A DNA stretch of 64,000 bases, from assembly GCA_006384855.1 (NCBI GenBank), contig VCJN01003010.1, positions 62,001 to 126,000 of the forward strand, given 5' to 3'. Positions within the stretch are counted from its first letter, which is position 1. Every line of letters starts with the position of its first letter. The translations under genes and the position numbers were made by a program. The stretch comes from Tetraselmis striata (lineage: Eukaryota > Chlorophyta > Chlorodendrophyceae > Chlorodendrales > Chlorodendraceae). Of the stretch, positions 23,611 to 36,773 are shown piece by piece. The notes under the pieces are model-generated. The model was not told where the DNA came from, did no database searches, and saw only the letters and a list, made by a program, of their open reading frames with translations.

Positions 23611-26600
23611 TCATGCCAGTGCAGCAGCGGCTGGGCAGGTCGACGAGGGTCGCTCGGCGCACTGGCAGGCGGCGTGATCAAAACCGTCGGGCGTGCAGCA
23701 TGTGCCGTACGGCACCGGACGCTCGGCCCGTGTGGCGCTCCATGTCCAGATGCCGCTGATCCCGTTGAACTTGCCGGTGGGATCGAGGTCCATCACAGCG
23801 CAGCCAAAGTCGCACCAGGCGTCGTACTCCTTGGCGCCGTCAAAGCACTGCGCGTATGGTTGCTGGAAGCCCGCTTTTCCCCAGTGCATCCGCGCGGCGC
23901 ACTTTTCGCGGAAAAGGCCCATAACGGCCTGGAAATTGGGGCTGCGGCCCGTAAGAGCCGCCGATGTGATGTAGTCCTCCATGTTTATGTACAGGCGCGG
24001 GCCGCCGTGCGTGTTGGATAGATAGGCGTCTTCCTCCTTCACCAGCCGCATCAGCGCCGGCACACGGAAGGCAGTCCATAGTTGGCGGGGGCCGTAGATC
24101 TCATCGGCAACCTGCGGTACATACATACAAACTCTCTCAGCGACTGATTCAGACCTTATATGGCTGCAATACGTGTAGCCAGGATCACGCCATGCAGCCA
24201 CTGCCCACTGCGAGAATGTAATTCCGAGGCCGTAGCATGATAGCGGCTACACACTGACCGTCTGAAGGCAGTCTCCCGCGATCTCCAGGGGAATCGACAC
24301 CTGCACGCCATATTCCCGAGCCACCACACGAAGGTCACATTCCATCAATCATGCAGCTGTATATCGACACTCGTCTCGTCATGATTAGTCTCGGCGTTGA
24401 AGCCGGCGGGGAGTTACCTCGTACTGATCGTAGGTGAACATGCCATTCTGCGCGACGTTTTGGGCCTCAGTAATGGACAGGTACGCGCGCCGGCTGCTGT
24501 ACACTCCGGGAAGTGTGTTTGCCTGAACGCCTTGCCGGAAGACATTTGACCAGAGCAGGGGATTGATTGTGATGGGAATCTGCACGGCGCACAACACCGC
24601 AGAAGTCTCAGTCAATTGAAAATCCCGGGGCATGTGTCTGTGGCCGGGACAGAGACATTGTACCACGGTACTACGTCAAGCTAGAGCGTGACCGGTAAAC
24701 GCTTGACTTGATCGCGCCTACTGAATACAGCGATGTCGAGACTATCCGTATGGGATGATCGCCAATAATGGCGATAGCCGATTATGAACTACTTGAAACT
24801 GCTTGAAATCAGAATAATAATCGGCCGAGATATCCTGTGGCATCCCTCGACTTCACGAGGAAATAATGCCACGTACTATTTGGCTGCCACATGTACACGA
24901 GGAGGCTACAAGTATGCTCCCAAGGCTGCCAAGAGAGGCAGCAGTATCGCCGATTACAACTTGGCCTACCCCATGGTCCTCGTCCGTCGTTCACAAGAGA
25001 CGAGAGCTCTAGCAGACGCTGCCGTTTCCCTCTGCCGCGCGCCGAATAATTAATGCCGACGAGACAACCACTTACTTGCAGTACTGGTTTCGAGGCCGCC
25101 TACCATCCCTGCCAGGGCCGGATTCTCATTCTGCTGAACCGCATCGAACGCCTTCACAATCTGCTCCTGAAGGCGCTCCTCGTCGATGGTGGGCTGCTGC
25201 TCCAACTTCACGTAGTCCACCTCCCATACATCGTTGGTCGGCACAAACCAGAACGCCTGAACACAACAGGATTGTACGACTTTCTTGTTAGTAACGCGTA
25301 AGAGTGCATCGATTCTTGTTTCTGTTCATAGCAGCGATCGGATGTCGTCCGCCCTTCGCAGACTCTCTGATATATTCAAGCAGAACGTCGCCATCAATGC
25401 CAAAACTCGCGACTGCCAACTCGGAATTAATGCGATTAGCTTGCAAGGCTCAGCGAAAATGTGACGGCCACTGCCGCCCCAGTCAGCCCACCTGAGTCTC
25501 ATCGAAGTCTTTCATGATGTTCTTCGGGACTCGGTTCCCGTTCCCCACAAACTCGGACTGGATAGTCTTGATCTTGTCAATCCAGGCCTGGAAGCTGAGC
25601 TGCGTGCGGGTGCGGCGCACCGGCACCTGCGGGCTGATCTTCATCACGAGCTTCGTGATCACTCCCAGGCGGCCCACGGACACCTGTCGGCGCAGGCATT
25701 TTCCGCTCGGAATCCTGCATAAAGAGGAACAACTCTTCCAAAGCCAGGCACCGCTCTCTCTTGAAATGAGGCAACCTCCCTCTGCAAGCTTGTTGACAAG
25801 CTCGGCACGGGGCCGGCACCCATTGGTTTCATGGATGGGAATGCTGGCACTCTTGGTATCATTGTACGATTCGCCTGTGAATCGTTTCGCAGCTGCTGAG
25901 GCATAAACCTATATGCACTGCTTGAGGTGCTGAGGTTGGTGGGGTACCTTGAGCGCCTTGAAGTAGTGCGGATGGGACCACTTTGTGAAGTGGGCAATGG
26001 TCCCGTTTGCCAAAACAACCTCCAGGCCAAGGACCTGCCGCCAGGGTCGATCACACACGGATCACAACAACAAGGCCCAAATAGTAATGATATCTAGACA
26101 CCCACATATCAGAGGGCAACCGCATCAGCAACAGCATCAGCAGCGTAGTATTGTGACCGGCACAGAAGAAATACCAAGTATAATAATCCAGCTGGTTCAG
26201 CCGGTTTGCCGTTAAAAAGACTGCATGCCTGTGCCGCATGCAGTAAAGCATGAAGACATTTCTGCTCTGGTGATGCAAGATGGAAACAGTACCGCACCTG
26301 GTCCGATAGGCTGCCGTGCTGGAGGGAGGACCCGTGTGTACCGGTGGCCACCGCTCCGCCGATGGTCTGGTCAATGAACCAGGAGTAGCCCTGCAGGACC
26401 CATCCGTCCGGGTTGTCGCCCCTGCGCATGCACGAGCCCACAGCGGGGCATTTCTGTCAAGACGTGCAGCCATGGCACGGCACGCGCATAGGTCGCAGCG
26501 ACGATAGGTCTCAAGGGGGCAATCAAACTAGGTATCATATCCGAGTCACAACAGGTCAATGCAGGGGGGTGACGCGCACATGTGACAGCATCAGATGCAA

Positions 26601-29183
26601 CCGACAGTCACATCTGTGGTGTCGGTGGATGCAAGCGACAGCCATATCGCCATACGCAGTACAAACCACTGGGGCGCAAATATGCTGCTGCTGCTAGGCT
26701 TTATCAGGCGCGCTCTGAAACTCGGCATGGCCACTCACGGGAACTCGGCAAGATAGTCCAGCAGCATCCGCTGCGGGACGCCGGCGTGCACCGTGACAAT
26801 GGAGTGCTCCTCATCCACCCTGATGACCTTGTCCAGAGCAGTCTGTCTTGCGGCCGGCAGGGACTGGGCCTGGTAGCTGCACCACAATTATGCGCCGGGA
26901 GGCAGGTTGTCCCCATTCTGCACTCAGTCTCACAGGAAATGCGCCTGAATCCGCAGAATTAGGCCGCGGGAAATGCGGCCGCCGTCGATTATTCGGTGCC
27001 GCAGGTGTCGTCAGCTCAGTGCAACTATCTGCATGTATGTGATGGTTCATTGTATTGTGGCCGATGGTATGCCGCGCCAGCACGCGGAGGGAAGGGGGAT
27101 AGTAAACGACGATTACTGTCTGGGAGCTCAGCAGGGTTCATGAGAGACACCACACGTATTTCACGCTGCTGGTAATATCCAAGTAAACGCCGTTACTTCC
27201 TAGAGCTTACAAGCTGCTACGCACATTGGCAGAACCTCTGTCATCTCAGTTGTGACGATGTTGACAGCCGTCTCGTCCACTCCGCTGCAAAACTGCTCCT
27301 TCCACCAGGAATGGCCTGAGGCATGGCAGCGCAACATGCACTGTTAGTAGTGCCCCACGGCGTCATGTCCGCTTCCACATGTACTACTAAAGAAAGTGTG
27401 CAAGGATCTATCGATCAGCATCGCCGCTCAGGAAGGGGTAGCCAAAGCCAGGACACCAAGCTTGCCGGGGACGTACATACACTGCTGCATCACAAGCTGA
27501 GCAATTAGCGCCCTCAGTTGCCCTATACAGTGGTCTGGTTTAGGGTTTTAGGGTTTAAAACCTAAAACGCTAAGCCCCTAAACCCTAATACAGGGCTGGG
27601 ACACAAACACCCACACTTGAACATCACGAATTTCAAATGTATGTGCTGACGGTGCCATGCTTCGCACAGCGCCTTGTCAGCCGGCTCCATGAATGCTGGA
27701 AGGCATGCACCAACGCCACAAAGAGAGAATTTGCCAAATCAGCGGGTACTTGATGCCATTACCATGGATGAGTTTGCATGCTCCCCGCAGGGAGATAAGC
27801 CACTCCGTAGATATCATGTACTGTGATAGTGTATATCAATATTATACATACACATCATATGATATATCTACATATATCAATCGACAGCGGGCGGTAGTTA
27901 AATCAGGCGTCATCATGTGCACATGTGGTGTTGGAAAAAGCCTTCGACGCCTGCACAATGCTTCCATCATATGCTGCTACATTGCTCACATGTAATACGC
28001 ATGTGTCCAGGATGGTGCAATGGCTGCAGGTCAGCTCAGCTAAACACATCAACCCTTCTGCCGAGAATGAAACGCAGAGCGCTGCAGCATGTCCCGGTGG
28101 CACGATCTCTGCTGCTCTCTGTCTCTCACCTACGCCGACAGCCTTGACGTGGTCGTACTTTGCAACGAGCTCAGCAGTCTCCTCAACCGTTTTCGGTCTC
28201 GCGATCCTGGTCACACACACACACGCACACACACTCAAACTTGAAATTCAGTGTAAGCAAGGGTGAGAGCACGCGTGGCATTGCAGTCACTGATGGTCTG
28301 CAGCCTGAATGCGCAGCAGCAAACGGCTGGATGTCCAAAAAGGACGGGCTAGATATACAGATACCCAATGATGAACGTCAGGCTCAATACCATCTGCTCC
28401 AATAAAGAGCTGTTTACAAAGTGCTCGCCAGCGTCACACCTCACGCTGTCGTCACACTCGTAGTGTCCTTGGAAGTTTGCGAGCTCTGTCATGCGGCAGC
28501 AGTGGCATTATTCTGAGCAGTCTCACCCCATGTCAGACGCTTCGCATCTGCTGAGCAAAATATATGCGCTACGCTACTTGTGCCATGTATGCAGCAGAGG
28601 GACTATCATCATAGCACGATGTTTCAAGGCGATCACAATTGATAAAATTTGAAGGAGACCCCGGTAGCGTTCCTATAGTATAAGAATATGTTCAAGACTG
28701 CGATGCTAATTCAGATGCGCAAAACATTCACAGCCAAGCCCACATTACATGAGAGTTTTGCGGCTTGTTTCTCGCAGCACACACACACATAGATGTGCTT
28801 TAGTTTTAGCATGCTTCACAGGTGTACCATTCTCTGGATGGTGTTATCCGCCTATAGAAGCTATTCACTTCGAAGCCAGCTATGGTGAGACTGACGGAAG
28901 ACAAAGTGTGCATCTTACCATAACATGCTTTGTGTGTCAGCACGGCATATACATGCTTTCAACAGTCATTCCCAGTGAACGTCCAATAAGGTACGGTCCC
29001 AACATGGTGTAACTAGTCAGACGTTGAGAGGAAAGTCTCACCCCATGGCAGGCCACACCACTGGTGTGCGGAGCCTGGTGCCATGCGGCAAGGGCTCATT
29101 GGCCCCTGAGCCAATGCTCCGTTTGCACATAGCGACGAAAGTACCGCCAAAGTTAGCAGTCCCGTCTTCCACGTCCCAGCCAT
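23611..29183 (-). CDS. L-gulonolactone-oxidase-like flavoprotein with signal peptide
   Basis: This is an FAD-linked aldonolactone oxidase of the family that oxidises L-gulono- or related 1,4-lactones toward ascorbate-type products. Exons in transcript order: 29183-29042, 28485-28440, 28206-28130, 27315-27236, 26842-26739, 26421-26298, 26034-25948, 25683-25492, 25256-25080, 24579-24418, 24300-24259, 24111-23611. They give about 577 residues. Residues 1-25 (MAGTWKTGLLTLAVLSSLCA) form a signal peptide, so the enzyme should enter the secretory pathway. VGVGHSWW near residue 88 fits the FAD-binding loop with the histidine that often carries the flavin. WFIDQTIGGAVATGTHGSS near 165 is the second FAD motif, and HWGK near 487 is the conserved C-terminal motif. 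Exon 9 ends at a GC rather than a GT donor; otherwise borders are GT-AG. An in-frame ATG 87 bases upstream would hide the signal peptide, so I chose 29183. The true substrate is unknown. Confidence 0.88.
27537..27589. repeat. Head-to-head telomere-type repeat in an intron
   Basis: Two TTTAGGG/TTTTAGGG units run into AAAACC, and then two degenerate units of the opposite sense (CCCCTAAA, CCCTAA) follow. The whole is a roughly 50-base palindrome inside oxidase intron 3. The same design recurs at 61680-61720. Confidence 0.85.
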
Positions 29184-30379
29184 ACTTGTGACTCGAGTGG
29201 CTGCTTGAGAGTCGATGACCTCCGAATACGGAGAGGCAGCTAGACTACCGTTTCGAAGGATGAGCGACAAGCCCTCGAGTTCCGGCCAACGGGTGAAGAA
29301 TTATTATACGGCACAGCCTGCTGGCACTGGCTCAAGCAGTTCCCTGGAAGTAGGTACGCAGCGCTCGTCTGAGCACACCGCTTCGACAAATGGAAATATG
29401 GTTGCGGATTCTCGACGACCAGCGATAAAGAATTCGGCCTTGCGACCTCTACCTGCCGACTCTGCAGCTGTCTGTTAATGCATACACAATATGGGGCGAG
29501 CCCGTTGCAGCTAATAATGCTACGCATTGAAGATAAATTAGATTGTCCAAGTCGTATCATCGGCTGCTGGGTCGTTTGCGTAATTTGGGTTCGGATGAGC
29601 CTATATCCATGTGCCTTTCGAACAATATTGCGAAGCCAGCGTCAAACGGTAGCAATTTCATTTGAAGTTGCCTATTTAGCAACTGGTATCATAACCTCGG
29701 CCGCTCGAAGAGACTGCGATTATGTGGGTAGCAGAATATGGCAGGTAATTCCATCTCAGCAACGGTTTATATGTATATGCTTCGCCACCGCGAGTATGAT
29801 ATTTCACATGGATGATGCAGTATTTACCACGATTTACTTCTCAGTGCAGCGCGCATGTCACAGTTACAGCATACAAAGCGATCCGGGGGACCGTTCACGA
29901 AAAGTCGAAAACTCGGTGTGTCGAGCACTACATTACTATATAGCCGGTACAGTATCACATAGTTTATTCAGTCTGATGATATGCCACAAGACTGTGCGAT
30001 AACATAACTATCCAAGAATTTGAAAAAATCAAGTTCATTGAAAGCAACCGTTTGCAAAAATTCCAGTTGTACAGGTGCTCGGAACATCGGCATACAGCAT
30101 GTCGACCCCCCGAGGCTCGATAATACGGTCTCGAGACTCGCGAACCGCTTCTGATGAGTATGTAATGGTCATCATTTGTATCGCTGCAATGCAAGTCCGA
30201 GGTGGTTCTAGATAGCCGAAAATTCCGACGCATCGATCTTTAGGGTTGCGGTTCCGAGTGGCAGAATAATGAAAGCATATCACAGAAGCAGTCGTAGTAA
30301 TAGTTATAGGGCGGCCAGCCGCCTGGATATATTGTAAGGCCTAGCGACTGTGTACTCATAGCGCAGGCTGTGAAGTTAC

Positions 30380-30385
30380 GATATA

Positions 30386-30416
<31 letters not shown>

Positions 30417-30485
30417 GCGTATGCATGAAAAGATATACACATACATATGTACATAGTATTTACGCATATACATGCGTGCGTGCGC

Positions 30486-30541
<56 letters not shown>
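30380..30541. repeat. (TA)n and (CG)n(TG)n microsatellites
   Basis: Bases 30380-30416 are almost pure AT alternation. Bases 30476-30500 are CG alternation leading directly into about 40 bases of TG alternation that ends at 30541. Alternating purine-pyrimidine DNA of this type favours left-handed Z-DNA. All reading frames across it are repeat artefacts. Confidence 0.95.
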
Positions 30542-32145
30542 ATACATATGCGCTGCTCAGCACCATTTATAACAACGGTAATTGACATGCAGTGGTGGTA
30601 GTTTCGAGCGACTTTATGCATACCTGCCCACAAAAGTCTTGCCCCCCCAAGTCATACGACACGCGGGAAGTCAAAGTTGTGATGGTATAAGGCAATATTA
30701 CTATATGCCATTCGACCAACCGCAAGTATGCTCAATCGTAGCTGGGTGTATCGTCACTAATCAGGAAATATCGCTTACTTTGGCGCAGAGACGTCGCAGA
30801 CAACGTGGCAGACGCGCTGCAACAGTGCCCCAATTTCAGCAATGTAAGCGGTTTCGGAGCATATAAATAACGTTTTTTGCCGAGTGCAGGTACATTATTC
30901 TTCGAAATTCGTCGACCTAGTGGTGTCATGCGACCACTCCTTGCTATTTAGTGAGTAAAAATGAGTCTTTACGCGAGAGGGTAGACGAATCCGAGCCCTG
31001 TCAATGTCGGAAATATTGTATTTACGATTTCCGTGCTGCAATCGCAGTTTTAGGAGGCGTGCCAAGGAGCATACCTTTGCGAAACGGCGTCGTATTGAGG
31101 CATACGAGGTCGCGTTGGAGAAGCGATAGCAAAAGAACTCTCAGAGGACTTATTTTGCCCGGATTTTGGCGCTCAGATTATTTGCGATTCGCTGACGTTT
31201 AAGGGGTCTACGGGCCCAAAAACGTGTGTTCAGACATAGGGGCCCAGTGGTAGCCCACGTCACGGGCACCTAGATGCAACCCATTGTGCCTCAGACTCGA
31301 GTCCATGAATGCTCTAACGTGCGTGGACCAACAGCTTTGCATTATGGCTGTTCTCCATGTTTCTAGACAACTTTTTGCTGGTGATGCCTAAAAGTTTCTG
31401 CGACTTGGCAATACTGAGTGTTTATTTGGCACAATGCCTATTTTTCATGCACACCTCCCGCGCTGCGTCATGGCAGTGGCGCATCAAAAGGGTTTCGATA
31501 TGGGCTACTCGCATGGTGAAGCTTGGGCCATATAGCGCGTCGCGTGCTATGCTACCAACGGATCGCATTTCTAGTCCCTTTCGAACGCTGAGAAAAACGT
31601 AGGGATATTGGCGTATGCAAGGGTGTGACGCCACACCATCATCCAACTGGCACAATACTCACACAATTTATTCATCATCTGTTTTACTTTCCGTGCGCGA
31701 AAGCTTGGGAGCATGCGCAGCCCCCAAAAAGCTGAAACGCATGCAATCGTGTTATGCCATTTTCTGCTAAGAAAAACAACATTTACTCACTGTGAGCAGA
31801 AAAGCGCAACGCGTAAAACGATGCTTTAGCGCGACATTTTGGAGGCTGCGCTGCAACCAAGGCCATTCAAGCTAAGCTTTAGTGTAGTTAGTGGATTGCG
31901 TGTGGTTTTTATAATGTATGCTGGCACGCAGCGATAGATGCGCTCGCATGCGGATTCCTCCATGGCTAAACTTTTGTGAGGGGTGCACTTATCAACCGTA
32001 TCCCTATCCCCATATACGGTGCTGTTGCGGCGCCTGCGAACGACGGCTCGTGGAGAACCCGCCCAAGAATAAACTTTGAAGAGTTGTCTATACTGGCTTG
32101 TCGGGCTATAGTTTTTAAGGGATGACCGGAAAGTAAAGTACAAGT

Positions 32146-32166
32146 CCCCCCCCCCCCCCCCCCCCC
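32146..32166. repeat. Run of 21 C
   Basis: An uninterrupted homopolymer in an intergenic region. It is one of about a dozen C or G runs of 15-23 bases in the window. Confidence 0.98.
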
Positions 32167-34024
32167 TTGGACCAAGGCCGGAACCCCGGATGGTTTGTCG
32201 AGATCGTGACCTAGCTAGGCACTAGCGCTATCCTGGGTCCTCCATAGACGCGTGTCCACGTGCCATCGTAGGGTAGGCTCATAGCCGATTCGACTATCGC
32301 CTCATTCGAACCCCGCGAAGGGTGCAGCGATAGGCTCGGACCAACGAGCAACGCGGTTCACAGGCTTACGTCGGCCGGATCGGCCAATCGGTGGCGAATA
32401 CACACGTTCTGCCCGGAGACGCATGCGCCATGCCCCTGTGATAGCCCCAACAACTTGCGTAGCGAGTGCTCTGTCAAGTCTGAGCGACTATTACACCTCC
32501 TAATAGACCTCAAGCTTGTGCACGTCCCGGTGATAGGTCGTTAGAGCCAACCCTGGACCTGATCGAGCGGTCCGAGGAACGTCCACATGGTCACCAAGTG
32601 GGTGGGGCAGCTTTGGATGGTTAGCAGTCGCATATGACGCCTTCAAATGGCGGAGAAGGGAATTTTGACACTTATTCGGCAGGAGAAAAAAAGCTTTTGG
32701 GGAGTTTAGTTGTGTTGCCCGCCGGTCAGAACGGGGTTGATCGGCCGCAGGGTGCCCGCCGAACTGGCCCTTCAGATTTTCTGTCGTACGAATACCACCG
32801 GGGTGATACGGATTAAGGATTACTGGTACCATCAAAAACATCGAGGCAAAAACATCGAGTGACACAGAAAATACCGGTATAGTAGAAGCATTTGATTTGG
32901 GAAAGCCGGACTAGAAAACTCCAAAACTTTCAGCATTCCGGTCTGATGGTACGGGTAGGTAAACCCCGGCTACCAGTGCTGCAAATATAGCGACTAATAA
33001 ATAGGACTCTCGTGTAGTTCAGTCGCCATTAATAATCGCTACAGTACAATGACTAAGGATTAGTCGTACCGGTACAGTAGTGACTACTAATTCTACGCGG
33101 GTAGAAAGGATCATCACAGATTCATTTTGACCTACCGTACGCCCGCCCGTCGTCCAAGCCCGAACCCATTAAGGATTGAAGGGGACCATAAGGATTACTC
33201 ACCGCGCAACAAGAGGATTCCACAGCGCAGCAGGGTCGTCTGCTGCTTGACTTCCCCAGCCCGTCAAGTGTTCCCTCTTCGCGTCATCACCTGGCCATCA
33301 GCAGCACCCACAGTTGGCGTAAACGACCCTTCTTCACTGCTCCATACGCACGTGCGTGCGACGAGCGATGAGGGAGCGCGTGCCTGCACCAGCGCACTCG
33401 CCGCGCGTGACGTCGGCGCAGTTTGCAAGCCTTTGAGAGCGGCTATTTCCCTGTGCTGACAACACTCCCGACTGAGCGAGTGGGCAGCTTCGTATCTCCT
33501 CTCCCAGACCTGCGACCTGCTGAGACTCCTCTGTCTCGAGTCCAGGAGGTGTATCAAGCTTGGACAGGCGGGCGTGGGCGCGCCTGGATGGGGCTGCCGG
33601 TTGGGTGCTGGGTAAGTGCCCGCCGGCCGCCGCTGCCGCGCTCCCCTGCGGTGGCGAGCTCTAGCGACAGCCGCCCGCCCCCGCCGGCGGCAACACCGCC
33701 ACGGCGGCCACGAGGCCCCCGTCTTCAGGGGAAGCCGGTGCAAAGGGGGGGTGTGCGAGATGAGCGGGAGCTTCTGAGTCAGGCACGGCCTCTAGGCATG
33801 GAGCAGGGCATGAGGGACATGCCCGCCAGCTTCTCAGGTGCTCCCTCCCCCCCCTTGGCCGCAAGAGCGCCCCCTTCATGGACCATTTCCCTTCCTGGCA
33901 GGAAAAGTATCCGCACAGGCGTCTCCCGACCGTTAAGCATCCGGGCACGGGTCAACGCATGTCCAGTATCGATATCGGACGCGAGTTCTGACCCATGCGG
34001 GCGGTCTGTTGCCTATCAGATATC

Positions 34025-36381
34025 ATGATGGTGCTAGATGATCTGCGGACAATGCACCACAAGCAAACGCAGTGGCTGCGGCAGGTGCGGACAGGAGTGT
34101 TCAGGGGAGCAGTGTGAGCTAGGCCAGCTGCTGGGGGGGAGATGGCGTTGAACCGCATCTTCTGCACCACTCATTCCCAAGTGCCCACCCGTTGCCGCTG
34201 GGCAAGCAGATGGAGCAGATGTCCGGACGGCGAGATCTGGAGGAAAGCTGGCAGTGGGCGCTGCGCTCTGGGCTGTCCGTCGGATTATCATCCCTCCTTG
34301 TGCTGGATGGGCACTTTCAATCACGGACGCATGGCTATGGGATCCTTGCGCTGATCACATGCATCAACTGCTCCGAAAAGCTGCAGGTGCGCCCCTTAGC
34401 GGTGCATGCTGTAGTCCGGGGCAGAGCACGCCAGGGGAGCGGTACATATCGCCGTTTACATGAGTGGGAACGCTAGGATGAATACCAGGTAATTGCCCAG
34501 GGAAGCTGCGGCATGCTACGCCTCACATGACACCCCCCTCCTCGCCCGCCTGGCACCATGACGCAGGGGGATCTGCTGCGGAAGTCCATGGAGCGGTTCC
34601 TGGGAACCTCAATCGGCAGCTTTGCGGCGATGCTGGTGCTGTATCTAGACGATTACGTGGTGCCGGAGCGCATGGGCTGGTGAGGCCTGAGTAATACGGG
34701 CTTCCTGTGCGTAGGGATTTAGTAGGCCACATCAGCCGCCATGGCGATCTTGCATGTGCTGCCGTGGCATCAGTGGCCACATGTGGTGGTCTGACCTACC
34801 CGTCTTGTCTTTGCAGGTACGCTCGGGAAGACTTCTACGTGGCCATGATAACCTCAATCACCATGGTCTCCCCCCCCATTCTCCCCACACCTCCAAAGCT
34901 TACTTGCCCTACCTCATCTGCTGCACAGCTATGTGGGGCAGATTGCAGGGAATTCAAGCTATGGGCGTTCCTCTCTGGATTGCGCAGGGCGGCGTGATGC
35001 TGAGGTCGCAGAACCAGATGAAGCCGCTCTACGACTACTCATACTACCTCTCAATAATCTCCTTCGACTTTCTTATTCTGAACTCGTACAAGCATGTACA
35101 TCAGTTCCAGGAAGGTCTCTTTAGCATAATGATGGCGATGCTGGGGGGCGTCTTCACCTGCGTGGTGGGAATTCTGGTCTTTCCACAGTACGCAGGTGGA
35201 GCCGCGCCCGACTCTTTGATTTCCCATCGAGCATGCTGCCACGTAAGCAATGCACTTCATCCGAACTTACGCATCTAATACTCACGTATCTTGCTAACAG
35301 CAGAGGTGTGACACGCCATTGACGTGCAGGCGCGGAATTAACACGACTGACCGCAAACTCTCTCGAGATCGCCGCTGCGGAGCTCGAAAGTGCCGGTTTG
35401 CGAATCTTGGACAGGGTCACCCCACAGCAGAAGGACAGTAACGTCCTCGCCTCGGTCCGTTGTCTTAGCGAGGTGACCACCTATTCCAATCCCTTTGCTG
35501 TACCCGACTCCTGTCCAGACACGGGAACCCTTTTACTTTCAACCCCTGCTTAATTTACACACATCCCTGCACATGTCTTCCCTGCCTCTTTCTGCCAGGT
35601 CAAGCGCATGCAGGAACTGGCAACGCTGTCGGTGTTTGAGCTGCGATTCTTCTCTCCTGTTCACGGTGGCCTCCAGAAGCTTCTCCCACAAGTGTTTGCC
35701 CGCAGAGACTGGCAGAGCTGCTTAAAGATCGCAGAGGCTGCTGCTCTTATTTGTGAGGTATACGCACTGCGCCGGTTGAACCTGCACTGCGATCTGCACC
35801 CAGTATCGACGATTGACATGGTAGTTTGTGCACATGGAATAGCACGCAGGGAGCAATGCAGAGAGTTACATGTGGCATCTCTGGTCTGCTGCAAGGATCT
35901 CGTGGCGGCGGCTAATTGATTGGTTGCTTCATGTGCCCAGGTTTGCTCAGCAGTTCGGTCGATATGCGAAGCTCAATATGCATCGACAGAGGAACGCATG
36001 GGCAGCAGTCACACCCAGCGTCTGCAGCAATGTGAGCTGGAGGCGGTGCGGGTGCTGAAGGCAGCGGCAGAGATAGTCATCCTGTGCGCACGGATTATGC
36101 GTGCAGAGGATGACAAGGTCAAGCAGTACATTGACGAGTCCATCGACGACGATGTTGGCGGTCAATACCAAGTGACCACATTTCAGGAAGACGTAAACGC
36201 GGAGTACGCAGCCTTTCAATATTCTGTCGCATCGCTGGAGGCCGCCCTCTCAGAGCTTGAAGATACAAATGCCGCGATGGATGGGTCGATGCGCCATGCT
36301 GCTATCCGGACACTGGTGGTTCAGTTGCCACCGACCGTGTATGCATGCATATCGTCTCTCTCGGGCTTTATCAGCACATAG
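34025..36381 (+). CDS. FUSC/ALMT-like integral membrane protein
   Basis: Proteins of the fusaric-acid-resistance/aluminium-activated malate transporter superfamily have six N-terminal membrane helices and a long cytosolic C-terminal part, and carry organic anions. Exons: 34025-34084, 34207-34386, 34567-34679, 34817-34865, 34988-35195, 35330-35472, 35599-35757, 35941-36381; all joins keep phase and give about 450 residues. Hydrophobic segments include ALRSGLSVGLSSLLVLDG, YGILALITCIN, SIGSFAAMLVLYL, DFYVAMITSITM, YYLSIISFDFLIL and FSIMMAMLGGVFTCVVGILVF. The C-terminal 200 residues are helical and soluble. The first exon (MMVLDDLRTMHHKQTQWLRQ) is inferred from phase; translation could instead begin at ATG 34210. 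The family is assigned from architecture plus the RKSMERFLGTSIGSFAAML segment, typical of FUSC proteins. The substrate cannot be told. Confidence 0.7.
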
Positions 36382-36773
36382 CAGCTGCAGCATTGTATGA
36401 GAACTACTGTACCATGTAGCAATGATGTCCGTTACTGGGCTCAGTGAACTCTGGCTTCAGTGCAATGCACAGGCAGTGCATTGGCTGTGATGAAGGTGTG
36501 TTAGCGTTCACACCACACAGGCGGTAGATGCTTTGACAACATACTTAGATATTACCTAAGAGCACAGGACACGGCAAAGGCATACATAAATTGATGCATG
36601 TTATACCACCGCGCAGCTCTAAGCATGCTACTGCGCACATATTGAAATCAGCAAACAATAATCAATTGTGGATACTGAAATGAAATCATCGTTTGTCCAG
36701 AGAGTTATTATATTTGATAATGTAACTGAAGATTACGGTAAGCCAGAATACTATAAAATGTACTACGGACGCC
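36382..36773. other. Intergenic, FUSC-like gene 3' side
   Basis: AT-rich, no open frame of note. It probably contains the 3' UTR of the FUSC-like gene and possibly that of the minus-strand fragment to its right. Confidence 0.5.

Larger units (their letters stand above)
29184..34024. other. Large divergent intergenic region, probably repeat-derived
   Basis: It lies between the 5' ends of the oxidase (minus) and the FUSC-like gene (plus), so both promoters should be at its edges. The interior has only short frames. Minus-strand 31655-31422 (SVGSIARDALYGPSF) has a plausible coding texture but no known motif. Microsatellites lie at 30380-30416 and 30476-30541, a run of 21 C at 32146-32166, and four TAAGGATT copies between 32814 and 33197. 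33300-34020 is GC-rich, as expected near the FUSC-like promoter. Confidence 0.4.

Noticed and set aside
29478..30002. 174-residue plus-strand frame
   Set aside because: Rich in Cys and Ile with no motif, in AT-rich intergenic sequence. No codon or splice evidence supports it.
32290..32370. tRNA-like sequence on the minus strand (GGTTCGAAT near 32310 and a TTGCTCGTTGG box upstream)
   Set aside because: The B-box-like segment is right in sequence, but the T stem does not pair and no acceptor stem is found.
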